NCBI RefSeq assembly: GCF_947495325.1
Contig: NZ_CANLYK010000001.1
Location: 868,001-932,000, forward strand
Source of the DNA: an uncultured Allomuricauda sp.
Lineage (GTDB): Bacteria > Bacteroidota > Bacteroidia > Flavobacteriales > Flavobacteriaceae
Length of the DNA stretch: 64,000 nucleotides
Direction: 5' to 3'
A program made the position numbers and the translations under genes. Every line of letters begins with the position of its first letter. Position 1 is the stretch's first letter. The notes below the pieces were generated by a model. It had not been told where the DNA came from. It did no database searches and saw nothing but the letters and a program-made list of their open reading frames with translations. Positions 9,629-20,388 of the stretch are shown in pieces.

Positions 9629-10855
9629 TTATTTCTTACTTCGTAGGAATCCAATTGTCTCATCAAACTCTTTTTTGAATTCTTCATGTTTGTCACCCGT
9701 CGCCGGACCGTTGAAACCCGTATGAATTTTTTGTACATCACCCTTTTTATCTATATAAATTGTGGTGGGATACGAGAGAACATGGTTTAACATGGGTAGT
9801 TTTTCGTTGGCAATTTTCTTATCGGAAGTTCCATATTGGGCCAATACTATTGGATATTCAACCCCTACCCTATTTTTAAGTTTTTTTATTCCCTCAAATG
9901 CTTTTTCCTTTGTTTTTGCATACTCAAATGCCAATGCAACAAACTCAACATCTTCCATGGGGTAATCTTTCACATAGTTCACATAAAATTTTGTTTCATC
10001 CAAGCAATTGGGGCACCATGTACCCATAATTTGTACCAATACCACTTTATCCTTAAATCTCGTATCTGACAGACTAATCATAGTACCAGTCTCATCTGGA
10101 AATGAGAAGTCTATTTTATGATAGCCTTCTTTTAAAAAAGTCAATGTACTCGCATCCGGTAATTCAAAGGCTTCGTTCCGTTTTGCAACAAATTTTTCCG
10201 CATAATGGTTTCCTGAATAGAAATAGCCATTCAAAGTACTATCCGTGACCTTTGCAGTAAACAGAAAAACATGAGCACCATCAAAAGTTGAAAGATTTAA
10301 TGAATCCCCATCTACAACTCCTTCCAAATATCGGTAATCCCCAGTCTCGGTTCGGAACGTACCTGTCACCCTATTGTTTTGCTGAATAAATATACCTTTT
10401 GCAGGATATTCTCCATTCTCCCCATCATCAAAATGGGCCTCCCAAACTCCAGAAACATTGGTTTTTGAATTGGACTTTACATCAAATCGGTCTCGTTTCC
10501 CATAACTCGCATGAAAAGGCACCACACGATTTAAACTTTCTTTTATGAAGTTTCCTTCTATCGTGTGTTCCGAAAAAGTACCCAATACATAACCTTCAAA
10601 AATTGGCATTTTAATACGTATGGAATCATTGTAGATTTCAATTTCATCAACAGTGACCACTTCATTGGAATTGTAGATTTCAATAGTTAACTCGCCATTA
10701 TGGTTTTCCAAAACTTTGAATGTAAAGGGTAGTATTTTACTGGATGAAACATCCATCTTGCCCCACCAATCCCCAATTGCCAGCTCTTTCTTTTCTTGTT
10801 GACATGAAAAAAATAGCAACGATAGAGAGCAGACCAAAACAAAAATTCTTTTCAT
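9629..10855 (-). CDS. TlpA-like thiol-disulfide lipoprotein
   Basis: About 408 residues starting at the second ATG. The N-terminus is a lipoprotein signal ending in LFFSC (C18). Residues about 30-240 form a beta-rich domain of repeated strands (patterns GTFRTETGDYRYLEGVVDGD and FLFTAKVTDSTLNGYFYSG) common in Bacteroidota TlpA proteins. The C-terminal thioredoxin domain carries an intact redox motif W280-C281-P-N-C284 and a later cis-Pro region (YPTTIYIDKKG). It should act as a periplasm-facing thiol-disulfide oxidoreductase; substrate unknown. Confidence 0.9.
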   Translation of the reverse strand: MKRIFVLVCSLSLLFFSCQQEKKELAIGDWWGKMDVSSSKILPFTFKVLENHNGELTIEIYNSNEVVTVDEIEIYNDSIRIKMPIFEGYVLGTFSEHTIEGNFIKESLNRVVPFHASYGKRDRFDVKSNSKTNVSGVWEAHFDDGENGEYPAKGIFIQQNNRVTGTFRTETGDYRYLEGVVDGDSLNLSTFDGAHVFLFTAKVTDSTLNGYFYSGNHYAEKFVAKRNEAFELPDASTLTFLKEGYHKIDFSFPDETGTMISLSDTRFKDKVVLVQIMGTWCPNCLDETKFYVNYVKDYPMEDVEFVALAFEYAKTKEKAFEGIKKLKNRVGVEYPIVLAQYGTSDKKIANEKLPMLNHVLSYPTTIYIDKKGDVQKIHTGFNGPATGDKHEEFKKEFDETIGFLRSKK

Positions 10856-10935
10856 AATCAAGAAGATTTATTGCATTTATCTAAAATACAACCAAAAACT
10901 TACACTCATTACATGAGTTTAGCATAATATTTACA

Positions 10936-10966
10936 TTGAATCTGTAACCCTATTGTTTTATATTTG
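10936..10966 (+). promoter_or_regulatory. Bacteroidota-type promoter for pheT
   Basis: TTG (10936-10938), 20 bp spacer, then TATATTTG (10959-10966), a perfect match to the TAnnTTTG -7 consensus. The predicted transcription start is near 10972, giving a leader of about 14 bases before the pheT ATG at 10986. Confidence 0.75.
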
Positions 10967-10985
10967 TCCACTTTAAAATTGGGGT

Positions 10986-13406
10986 ATGAAAATTTCTTAC
11001 AACTGGTTGAAGCAATTTTTGCAAATTGACTGGAATTCGCAAAAAACAGGAGAGCTGTTGACGGACTTAGGTCTTGAAGTTGAGGGCATTTCCAGCTTTG
11101 AATCGGTTAAAGGAGGATTGCAAGGTGTGGTGGTTGGACATGTACTTACATGTGACAAACACCCAAATGCGGATAGGCTTAAACTAACCACGGTTGATAT
11201 TGGAGAGGAAGCTCCTGTACAAATTGTTTGTGGGGCCCCTAATGTTGCCGTAGGTCAAAAAGTTCCCGTTGCAACCATAGGCACTACATTGTATTCACCA
11301 GAAGGAGAACCTTGGCAAATAAAAAAAGGAAAAATACGAGGAGAGGAAAGCCACGGAATGATTTGCGCTGAAGATGAATTAGGCTTAGGAAAAGGGCATG
11401 ATGGCATTATGGTGCTAAGTGAGATTTTGGAGCCCGGAACGCCATGTGCAGATGTTTTTGAAATTGAAAATGATGAAGTTTTTGAAATAGGCCTTACTCC
11501 CAATCGTGCAGATGCCATGAGTCATTATGGTGTTGCCCGTGATCTTAAGGCTGGACTGGAGCAACAAGAAATTCAAAAAGAGTTGGTTACCCCATCAACA
11601 AGTAATTTTTTAGTTGATAATAGGTCATTGAAAATTGATGTTGAGGTTGAAGATATTGCCCTGGCACCAAGATATTGTGGTTTAACCATTAACAATATCA
11701 TTGTTCAGGAATCTCCAGATTGGTTAAAAAATCGTTTGAGGGCAATTGGCCTGTCCCCAATAAATAATATTGTTGATGTTACCAACTATGTATTACATGA
11801 ACTCGGTCAGCCGCTGCATGCTTTTGATGCATCAAAAATTAAAGGCGCCAAAATTAATGTAAAGACATTGCCCGCTGGTACAAAATTCACAACTCTGGAT
11901 AATATGGAGCGGGAACTTCACGAAGATGACCTTATGATTTGTGATGATGAAAAACCCATGTGTATTGCAGGAGTTTTTGGAGGAATTCACTCAGGTGTCA
12001 CGGAACATACTTCATCTATATTTTTGGAAAGCGCATATTTTGATTCTGTCTCAATTCGGAAAACGGCAAAAAGACATGGCCTTAACACCGATGCTTCCTT
12101 TAGGTTTGAACGTGGTATTGACATTAACATAACCGAATACGCATTGAAACGCGCCGCTTTGTTGATACGAGAAATTGCAGGGGGCGATATTAGTTCGGAA
12201 GTGGTAGACCTCTACCCTAAAAGAGCCCAAGAGCAACAGGTTTTTTTGACTTTTGATAAAATAAACTCTCTAATTGGCCAGGAAATCCCAAGAGATACCA
12301 TAAAATCTATTTTGAGTTCTCTAGAAATAAAAGTCAACAATGTTACCGAGTCCGGTCTAGGATTAACAATTCCTACTTACCGAGTAGATGTTGAGAGAGA
12401 AGTGGATGTAATTGAGGAAATTCTTAGGGTTTATGGATATAACAATATAGATTTCAAAGAAAAACTTACAGCCTCTATTGCTAAAACCTCCAATTTTGAA
12501 AACTATAAGGTTCAAGATGTTGTCGGTACTATGTTAGCGGCTCAAGGTTTTTATGAAATCATGACCAACAGCTTGGTAGGGGCAGAAAGTCAAAATGCGT
12601 TCAATACAGGAACAAGTCCTGTGGAAATGATGAATCCGCTAAGTTCAGACTTGTCGGTGCTTAGAACATCAATGCTTTATTCGGGTCTACAAACAGTTGG
12701 GTACAATAACAATCGGCAAAAAACCAATTTGCGCCTATTTGAATTTGGTAAAACATATTGTAAGGTTGGTACAGAATACAAAGAGAAGCAGCATTTAGCC
12801 ATTTTTATATCTGGAAATCGTTCGGAGGATAGCTGGGCTACAGATTCAAAGAAGACTGATTTTTTCTTTCTCAAAGGATATGTAGAAACCATTTTTAACC
12901 GCCTTGGCATAAAAGAAATTGATGTTGAGCCCTACAGTGATACTATTTATGCTGAAGGTTTGTCATGCAGTAAAAATGGAAAAGTAATAGGTACTTACGG
13001 ATTGGCAAGCAAACAAATACTCAAAAAATCTGATGTAAAACAAGATGTTTTTTATGCTGATTTTGATTGGGACGCTATTCTTGATTGTATTAGTACCCAA
13101 AATATTACTTTCAGGGAAATTCCAAAATTTCCAGAGGTCACCAGAGATTTTGCCCTTTTATTGGATGAGGCAACATCATTCCAGCAAGTATATGATTTGG
13201 CTTGGAAAACTGAAAAAAATCTCCTGAAAAAAGTGAACCTATTTGATGTTTATACGGGGAGTAAATTACCCAAAGGGAAGAAATCCTATGCAATAAGTTT
13301 TACACTTTCAGATGAGAAAAAGACATTGACCGATAAGCAAATAGATAAAATTATGGCAAAATTATTAACCACTTATCAAAAGGAATTGTCCGCGGAACTA
13401 CGCTGA
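10986..13406 (+). CDS. pheT: Phenylalanyl-tRNA synthetase beta subunit
   Basis: 806 residues, typical bacterial length. Together with PheS it charges tRNA-Phe. Domain order: N-terminal tRNA-binding OB fold (about residues 40-150, VVGHVLTCDKHPNADRLKL), B3/B4 editing region (about 210-385, including GRPL-type NVTNYVLHELGQPLHAFD), B5 (about 400-475), the class II-like catalytic fold, and a C-terminal FDX-ACB anticodon-binding domain (about 715-806, FPEVTRDFALLLDE). pheS is not adjacent, as is common in this phylum. The next gene is convergent, with no base between the two stop codons. Confidence 0.97.
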   Translation: MKISYNWLKQFLQIDWNSQKTGELLTDLGLEVEGISSFESVKGGLQGVVVGHVLTCDKHPNADRLKLTTVDIGEEAPVQIVCGAPNVAVGQKVPVATIGTTLYSPEGEPWQIKKGKIRGEESHGMICAEDELGLGKGHDGIMVLSEILEPGTPCADVFEIENDEVFEIGLTPNRADAMSHYGVARDLKAGLEQQEIQKELVTPSTSNFLVDNRSLKIDVEVEDIALAPRYCGLTINNIIVQESPDWLKNRLRAIGLSPINNIVDVTNYVLHELGQPLHAFDASKIKGAKINVKTLPAGTKFTTLDNMERELHEDDLMICDDEKPMCIAGVFGGIHSGVTEHTSSIFLESAYFDSVSIRKTAKRHGLNTDASFRFERGIDINITEYALKRAALLIREIAGGDISSEVVDLYPKRAQEQQVFLTFDKINSLIGQEIPRDTIKSILSSLEIKVNNVTESGLGLTIPTYRVDVEREVDVIEEILRVYGYNNIDFKEKLTASIAKTSNFENYKVQDVVGTMLAAQGFYEIMTNSLVGAESQNAFNTGTSPVEMMNPLSSDLSVLRTSMLYSGLQTVGYNNNRQKTNLRLFEFGKTYCKVGTEYKEKQHLAIFISGNRSEDSWATDSKKTDFFFLKGYVETIFNRLGIKEIDVEPYSDTIYAEGLSCSKNGKVIGTYGLASKQILKKSDVKQDVFYADFDWDAILDCISTQNITFREIPKFPEVTRDFALLLDEATSFQQVYDLAWKTEKNLLKKVNLFDVYTGSKLPKGKKSYAISFTLSDEKKTLTDKQIDKIMAKLLTTYQKELSAELR

Positions 13407-13946
13407 TTACATCTGCGATGGAAGTATGACACTATCAATTTCATGGATAACCCCATTCTTCTGATTCACATCTGCCACTGTTATTCTTGCTGTATTGCCC
13501 AAATGATCTGTTAATACTATATCGTAACCATCCATCTGAGCGATGAGCTTTTTACCCTGAATAGTAGTAAAGCTTGCTTTACCATTTCCCTTGCACATGG
13601 CCCTCAAAATTTTTGATGCCGATAAGTTACCCGCAACTATATGATAGGTTAACAAAGACTTCAACTCTGATTTATCTTTTGAGTTGATCAACTCTTCTAT
13701 TTTGGTACTTGAAAACTTCTCAAAAGCCTTATCAGAAGGTGCGAAAACTGTAAAGGGTCCAGACTTATCCAAAATATCATCCATTTTTGTGGCCTTAACA
13801 GCTGCCATCAAAATTTTATGCGTGTTGGATTCAATTGTATTTTGGGTTATCGATTTTGTTTCTGAAGAATTAGTCTCTTGCGCATTTGTCGAAACTGTGA
13901 GGACAAAACATAGACCAAGTAGGGTTTTCTTGAATGGGGCTTTCAT
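13407..13946 (-). CDS. Exported fasciclin (FAS1) domain protein
   Basis: 179 residues with a signal peptide (about residues 1-22, ending TNAQ). One FAS1 domain spans about residues 40-178, with the H1 motif GPFTVFAPSDKAFEKF, the H2 region LTYHIVAGN, and the closing VADVNQKNGVIHEIDSVILP. FAS1 domains mediate adhesion or extracellular matrix contacts; the protein is probably secreted or periplasmic. It is transcribed towards pheT and away from the next gene. Confidence 0.92.
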   Translation of the reverse strand: MKAPFKKTLLGLCFVLTVSTNAQETNSSETKSITQNTIESNTHKILMAAVKATKMDDILDKSGPFTVFAPSDKAFEKFSSTKIEELINSKDKSELKSLLTYHIVAGNLSASKILRAMCKGNGKASFTTIQGKKLIAQMDGYDIVLTDHLGNTARITVADVNQKNGVIHEIDSVILPSQM

Positions 13947-14168
13947 AGATGTTCTAATCTTTGGGACTACCTTAATTAATGCACTTTAAAAGTATGTTTA
14001 GACGATTAAATGCTAAAATCTTCGATAAGTTACACATTTTTATGAAAACGCTCTCTGTATTTAAAAAATGAAATGTTATTTAACATAATATTAACATTTC
14101 AATCTTTAGCAGGATCAACACTGAAAAACACAATTCGTTAAATTTGAATGAATTGCTAAGAAAAAGAC

Positions 14169-14888
14169 ATGTTATTTAAAAACACCAACATTGAGCGGGA
14201 ACTTTCCTCATTGCGGAATAAATCATTAAATGAAAATCGTATTCTTCGGGATGTACATCACATTTTGGAAGAGGACAATGCAAAGGAAATCAAAATAAAC
14301 AAACAGCTTGGTTCCAAAAATAGCCCACATACCAATAATTTTGATTTTGAACTTCTTGAAACAAAAAGGATCTATCATTTAGACCAAATCAAAGAGATTT
14401 GTATAAATTATAGACTTCGTTTTTTAGATAGTCGATATTTCAAAGGCAAAATTCCACAAAGCGCCATTTCTAAAATTAAAAAACTGGAAGCTTCCCATAA
14501 CATTGAAATTCAAGGATTCAAAATTATGGCACCTTCTAAACTCTTTAAGTTGGAGGACAAGGATGACCCGTTGCTTTTTGCACCAATTGGGAATGATTAT
14601 TTCTATTTGATCCATAAATGGGGAAACGACCTTCACCCTTTTCGTAAGGTATTGGTCTGGCCATTTAAAAACATGGTCAATCTACTGTTTCTGCTATTAT
14701 TTATGAGTTATTTGACAACCCTTTTGGTTCCGGACGGGCTATTTTCGAAAAAAAGCACAAACGCCGAGTTCTGGATCATTTACTTTTTTATGTTCAAGTG
14801 TATTGCTTCAGTGGCGTTATTTTATGGTTTTGCCCTGGGTAAAAACTTTAATCCAGCAATTTGGAACAGTAAATACTTTAACGCTTAG
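14169..14888 (+). CDS. Membrane protein of unknown function
   Basis: 239 residues. The N-terminal 160 residues are polar and helical (a possible coiled coil in the first 60); two transmembrane segments follow at about residues 171-189 and 197-220. There is no signal peptide, so the N-terminal part is probably cytoplasmic with a membrane hairpin at the C-terminus. No family recognised. A perfect -7 box TAAATTTG (14139-14146) lies about 22 bp before the start, though a -33 element is not visible. Its stop lies 1 bp from the convergent ABC-F stop. Confidence 0.65.
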   Translation: MLFKNTNIERELSSLRNKSLNENRILRDVHHILEEDNAKEIKINKQLGSKNSPHTNNFDFELLETKRIYHLDQIKEICINYRLRFLDSRYFKGKIPQSAISKIKKLEASHNIEIQGFKIMAPSKLFKLEDKDDPLLFAPIGNDYFYLIHKWGNDLHPFRKVLVWPFKNMVNLLFLLLFMSYLTTLLVPDGLFSKKSTNAEFWIIYFFMFKCIASVALFYGFALGKNFNPAIWNSKYFNA

Positions 14889-14889
14889 A

Positions 14890-16548
<1,659 letters not shown>

Positions 16549-16690
16549 CTAAAACCTATGCGTATTACCAATTTAAACGTACATTATTAAACTACACAAT
16601 TACAAGGTTTTACAACATTTAACTAGCTATTAACAAGAGTCGTTTTAAGGTATTCGTAATTTTGTCCATCGAACAAGTTGGTTCCCGCAT

Positions 16691-18091
16691 ATGATTAGAC
16701 TTTTACTTGGCCTCTCCTTTTTGTCAATTTTAGGGTGCTCTGAAAAATCCGGAGAGTGTCCTTCTGTTTTTTTTGGTGGAGAGATTGTTAATCCAACAAG
16801 TGATTACGTTGTTCTCTACAAGAATGATAGCTATGTTGATTCCGTGAAACTGGATGAAGGCAATCGATTTGCATTCAATCTACAGGCAATAGAAGAAGGT
16901 TTATACCATTTTGATCACAGTCCAGAGCTGCAATACCTTTATCTTCAGGAAGGTGATAGTATTTTAATTCGGTTAAACACCGTTGAGTTTGACGAATCAT
17001 TGGTCTTCTCCGGTCAAGGAAGCGAAATCAACAACTTTTTAATAGAGATGTTCTTGACCTATGAAAAAGAATCACCCTTTGTTTACGACTACTATGCATT
17101 GAACCCTGAAGAATTCAAACAAAAAATTGATTCTTTACGAAATTTGAAAATTGCCAGCTTGGAAGAAATGACCCAAGACAATCTATTGTCTGAAAAAGCT
17201 CTTTCCATTGCCAAAGCATCTATAGATTACAACAACTTCATATACAAAGAAAAATATCCTTTTTACCACAAAAAGAAAACGGACGAGGAGACAATCCATG
17301 AATTGTCCAATGGCTTTTACGATTACCGGTCTACTTTAGATTTAAATAGAAAAGACCTTGCCTATTTTAGGCCTTACTTCGATTTTGTGAAATACCATTT
17401 TGGCAACCTGTCCTACATGTCATGTATGAAGAGTTGTGGGTCTGCTGAAAAACCGGGAGGGAAACATTTACATTTTAACAAGCATAAGATTAAACTGGTA
17501 GATAGTTTGGTGGCAGAAACTGAATTGAGGGATATGCTTTTTAGAAATATTGCCATGGATTATTTGTTGAAAGAGCATGATTCCAACAAGGAATGCCAAG
17601 CCTTCATTAATAAGTTTGATTCATTGTCTACAAATGACGAGCACAAGGAAGAGATAGCACACCTATATCAAGGAATCCAAAACCTACAGCCAAATTACAG
17701 CCTTCCTGATTTAATGCTTCTGGACACAAATAATAATGAAATTTCCTTGAAAGACATTAGCAAGAAGAAAAATACGGTCTTCTATTTTTGGACCGCTTCA
17801 CAAAAAAAACATTTCAGAAATGTTAGCAAACAAGTAAGAAAGCTGAAAAAAGAAAACCCAGATTTAAATTTTGTTGGCATCAATCTACGCAATAGCCATG
17901 CACAGTGGGTGAAAATGCTTGACCAACATAGTATGGACAAAACCAACCAATATCATGGGAAAAATTTTAAGGAAGTGAGGAACACCATGATCATTGATGG
18001 TCTAAACAAATGTGTTATTGCAAAGGATACTATTATTGTTGATGCATTTGCAAACCTATATGCATCTTTTGAAAAACAGAAAAAGCTCTAA
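16691..18091 (+). CDS. TlpA-like lipoprotein without redox cysteines
   Basis: 466 residues. Lipobox ILGC at C16. The N-terminal part (about 25-115) resembles the DUF4369-like beta domain seen in Bacteroidota TlpA/AhpC lipoproteins; the middle is helical; the C-terminal 120 residues keep the thioredoxin-fold pattern (LPDLMLLDTNNNEISL, then NTVFYFWTASQKKHF). At the site where the WCxxC motif belongs, the residues are T368-A-S-Q371-K-K-H374, so both catalytic cysteines are missing and it cannot act as a normal oxidoreductase. A -7 box TAATTTTG lies at 16657-16664. Confidence 0.8.
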   Translation: MIRLLLGLSFLSILGCSEKSGECPSVFFGGEIVNPTSDYVVLYKNDSYVDSVKLDEGNRFAFNLQAIEEGLYHFDHSPELQYLYLQEGDSILIRLNTVEFDESLVFSGQGSEINNFLIEMFLTYEKESPFVYDYYALNPEEFKQKIDSLRNLKIASLEEMTQDNLLSEKALSIAKASIDYNNFIYKEKYPFYHKKKTDEETIHELSNGFYDYRSTLDLNRKDLAYFRPYFDFVKYHFGNLSYMSCMKSCGSAEKPGGKHLHFNKHKIKLVDSLVAETELRDMLFRNIAMDYLLKEHDSNKECQAFINKFDSLSTNDEHKEEIAHLYQGIQNLQPNYSLPDLMLLDTNNNEISLKDISKKKNTVFYFWTASQKKHFRNVSKQVRKLKKENPDLNFVGINLRNSHAQWVKMLDQHSMDKTNQYHGKNFKEVRNTMIIDGLNKCVIAKDTIIVDAFANLYASFEKQKKL

Positions 18092-18116
18092 AAACATACT
18101 TTTCCAGAGCTTTTTT
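18081..18116 (+). terminator. Intrinsic terminator
   Basis: Stem AAAAGCTCT (18081-18089) pairs with AGAGCTTTT (18106-18114), with T-run 18111-18116. It begins inside the last codons of the lipoprotein gene and separates it from the convergent aldolase gene; the A-rich left arm could also serve the minus strand. Confidence 0.8.
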
Positions 18117-18139
18117 CAATTTGCATTTTTTCTGATTCT

Positions 18140-18796
18140 TTACCCGTTACCTTTACGATAATCTGCTAAGAATTTTTCCAACCCAATATCAGTAAGTGGA
18201 TGTTTTAAAAGACCTTCAATTGAAGATAATGGTCCTGTCATTACATCAGCACCTATTTTTGCACAATCAATCACATGCATTGTATGACGTATTGATGCTG
18301 CCAATATTTGCGTATCAAACCCGTAATTGTCATAAATCAATCGGATTTCAGAAATCAGGTTAAGACCATCTGTGGATATGTCGTCCAATCTTCCTAAAAA
18401 TGGAGAAACATAGGTTGCTCCAGCTTTTGCTGCCAACAAGGCCTGCCCTGCTGAAAACACTAAAGTACAATTGGTTCTAATTCCTTTATCTGAAAAATAT
18501 TTTAAAGCTTTTACACCATCTTTGATCATTGGGACCTTTACCACTATTTGCTCGTGCAATTTGGCAAGCTCCTCCCCTTCTTTGACCATTCCATCAAAAT
18601 CTGTAGAAACTACTTCTGCAGAAACATCACCATCAACAATCTTGCAGATATCCACATAATGCTTAAGAATGTTTTCTCTTCCTGTTATTCCTTCTTTAGC
18701 CATCAATGATGGATTTGTAGTCACGCCATCCAAAACGCCAAGTTGTTGTGCTTCGGAAATTTGGTCAAGATTAGCTGTATCAATAAAAAATTTCAT
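18140..18796 (-). CDS. fsa: Fructose-6-phosphate aldolase / small transaldolase
   Basis: 218 residues, the short TalC/FSA-type class I aldolase. Motifs: [10 protein letters not shown] at the N-terminus, [12 protein letters not shown], the Schiff-base lysine K87 in VVKVPM, and [30 protein letters not shown]. Members interconvert fructose-6-phosphate with dihydroxyacetone and glyceraldehyde-3-phosphate, or act as transaldolases in the pentose phosphate pathway; sequence reading alone does not settle which. It probably acts in the cytoplasm as a decamer, as known for the family. Confidence 0.9.
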   Translation of the reverse strand: MKFFIDTANLDQISEAQQLGVLDGVTTNPSLMAKEGITGRENILKHYVDICKIVDGDVSAEVVSTDFDGMVKEGEELAKLHEQIVVKVPMIKDGVKALKYFSDKGIRTNCTLVFSAGQALLAAKAGATYVSPFLGRLDDISTDGLNLISEIRLIYDNYGFDTQILAASIRHTMHVIDCAKIGADVMTGPLSSIEGLLKHPLTDIGLEKFLADYRKGNG

Positions 18797-18897
18797 TTTT
18801 ATTTGCTTGTTTTTAAGTTTACTAATGAATCAATTGCGAATTTACAACATTAACAAACCTTGTCGCCCATCTTTGACCAAAATATGTGTACGGGGCT

Positions 18898-19314
18898 CTA
18901 TTCCACCACCTGAATTGTGAACTCCCTTACTGTAGATTCTGAACATGTTGGACTTCTATCATACCCATCATAATCATAACCTTCAACAAACAATTCCACT
19001 CTAAACCTATACGTGCCCGTTTCTTCAGGAGTACCAAAAAATTCTACTGATCTTCTATTAAAATCATAAAAAATGCCTGGAGGAAGCTCACCTATGACAT
19101 CAAAGAAATAGTCATAATCATTATCATTGACCTCATTGCTTATCTCAGCAGTGACAATATCATAGTAATCGTCACCAACAAAACCAATGAGCAATTGTTT
19201 GTTGTGGATTTCTGGATTGATGTTAAAAATGCATTCATAAATTTCGTCACACCCTCCAAAAAGCAGTAGCAGAGAGAGTGAACAAATTCCGGTAAGTCTT
19301 TTCAGTTGTATCAT
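18898..19314 (-). CDS. Lipoprotein with putative Ig-like domain
   Basis: 138 residues. Lipoprotein signal with C22 in LLFGGC. Near the C-terminus the pattern LPPGIFYDFNRRSVEFFGTP followed by EETGTYRFRVE matches the He_PIG-type putative Ig domain found in bacterial surface proteins. Only one domain is present, so this is a small surface or periplasmic lipoprotein of unknown role. It lies in the same orientation as the upstream SDR gene, with 33 bp between them. Confidence 0.75.
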   Translation of the reverse strand: MIQLKRLTGICSLSLLLLFGGCDEIYECIFNINPEIHNKQLLIGFVGDDYYDIVTAEISNEVNDNDYDYFFDVIGELPPGIFYDFNRRSVEFFGTPEETGTYRFRVELFVEGYDYDGYDRSPTCSESTVREFTIQVVE

Positions 19315-19347
19315 GTTTTTCTAATTATCAAAAAACATGCCATCACT

Positions 19348-20157
19348 TTATAGCTTATAATGATTGAGCAAAAGTCGCTCATAGATTTTGTCTGGCAAGA
19401 CCTTCTTTAAAAACAGCGAAAACTTTTGCATAAACTCTCCTACAGGGTTGTGAATCTTCGGGTTTTGTTTTTGAATAATGGCATACACTTTCTCAGCAAC
19501 TTGAATGGGATCACCGCCAGCATCCACATGCTCGTTCATTAAATCCAAGGATCTTTGATATACCGCCTCGTATGGTGAACCATCCATAACCGGTGCGTGA
19601 TATCTACCCGCCGCTATGTTAGTAGCAAAATCTCCAGGTGCAAGATTGGTAATGGAAATCCCAAAATCTTTTACCTCCATCCGTAATGCTTCAGTAATTA
19701 CTCCTAACGCTCCCTTCGAGGCCGAATAATACCCTCTAAATGGCAAACCCATATAGCCTGCAATGGATGTTATATTGATGACCTTCCCCCCACCCTGTTC
19801 TCTCATTTGAGGCAAAACAGCCTTTATTACATGTATGGGGCCATGAAAATTGATGTCAAAAACATTTAAGATTTCTTCATGGGGTGTTTCTTCAATTGGA
19901 CCTGTAATTCCAACACCAGCATTATTAATCAAGATATCCAATCTTCTTTCTTTTGAAATGACCTCGGCAACCGCTTTGGTAATAGTCTCTGGAATCTTTA
20001 CATCAAGTGGCAATAACTCAAAAGCATCAAAATCTTGATAGTTTTTGGGATTTCTGGCAGTGCCATAAACCTTAAAGTTCTTGGAGGTCAAATAGGTTCC
20101 GATGGCCTTTCCCAAGCCTGAGGAACCACCTGTTATCAAAACAACTTTTTTATCCAT
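19348..20157 (-). CDS. Short-chain dehydrogenase/reductase
   Basis: About 269 residues (second ATG). Classical SDR: Rossmann motif TGGSSGLGKAIG near residue 10, NNAGVG, catalytic Ser in NITSIAGYMG, and YYSASKG carrying the Tyr and Lys. An arginine in GTARNP after beta-2 suggests NADP(H) preference. The C-terminal extension (about residues 235-269) is hydrophobic and basic. Substrate is not predictable. It lies just downstream of the SRP RNA on the same strand, and the Ig-like lipoprotein gene follows. Confidence 0.88.
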   Translation of the reverse strand: MDKKVVLITGGSSGLGKAIGTYLTSKNFKVYGTARNPKNYQDFDAFELLPLDVKIPETITKAVAEVISKERRLDILINNAGVGITGPIEETPHEEILNVFDINFHGPIHVIKAVLPQMREQGGGKVINITSIAGYMGLPFRGYYSASKGALGVITEALRMEVKDFGISITNLAPGDFATNIAAGRYHAPVMDGSPYEAVYQRSLDLMNEHVDAGGDPIQVAEKVYAIIQKQNPKIHNPVGEFMQKFSLFLKKVLPDKIYERLLLNHYKL

Positions 20158-20212
20158 CATTACGGTTTAAAATTGTAGTTGAAGCATTCACAATTACGTG
20201 ACTTTAGGGAAC

Positions 20213-20315
20213 AAAAAAAGGCAAGCTACCTACATCGCACCGCTACGACCGCATACCCTTGCTGCGTTCCCACCCTGGGGGATTTTGCAGGAGCTGGTCG
20301 TGTAGGACTTGCCAA
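20213..20315 (-). ncRNA. ffs: Signal recognition particle RNA (small bacterial type)
   Basis: About 100 nt read on the minus strand. The terminal stem pairs GGCAAG near 20313-20308 with CTTGCC near 20225-20220, followed by CCTACA pairing with TGTAGG. The apical domain contains the conserved SRP core: CCCAGGGTGGGAACG then CAGCAAGGGTA, closely similar to the Ffh-binding loops of E. coli 4.5S RNA. A T-run follows the closing stem (20219-20213), acting as terminator. A strong promoter lies directly upstream. It should bind Ffh for cotranslational membrane targeting. Ends are accurate to a few bases. Confidence 0.93.
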
Positions 20316-20318
20316 ATG

Positions 20319-20348
20319 CAAATATACGACCTTTTAAATTTGCTGCAA
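20319..20348 (-). promoter_or_regulatory. Promoter of the SRP RNA
   Basis: On the minus strand: TTG (20348-20346), 19 bp, then TATATTTG (20326-20319), both perfect matches to the Bacteroidota vegetative consensus. The predicted start 5-6 nt downstream coincides with the first base of the SRP RNA closing stem (20313). Confidence 0.8.
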
Positions 20349-20370
20349 TCCCATTTCATCCTTAATTTCG
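20339..20370 (+). promoter_or_regulatory. Promoter of the glutaminyl cyclase operon
   Basis: TTTG (20339-20342), 20 bp, TAATTTCG (20363-20370; one mismatch to TAnnTTTG). Its upstream element overlaps that of the divergent SRP RNA promoter. It places transcription start near 20376, which rules out the ATG at 20371 as the translation start. Confidence 0.5.
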
Positions 20371-20388
20371 ATGACCAGGATGCTACAA

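Noticed and set aside
20371..20388. First ATG of the glutaminyl cyclase frame as its start.
   Set aside because: It directly abuts a -7 element, so it is probably upstream of the transcript start.
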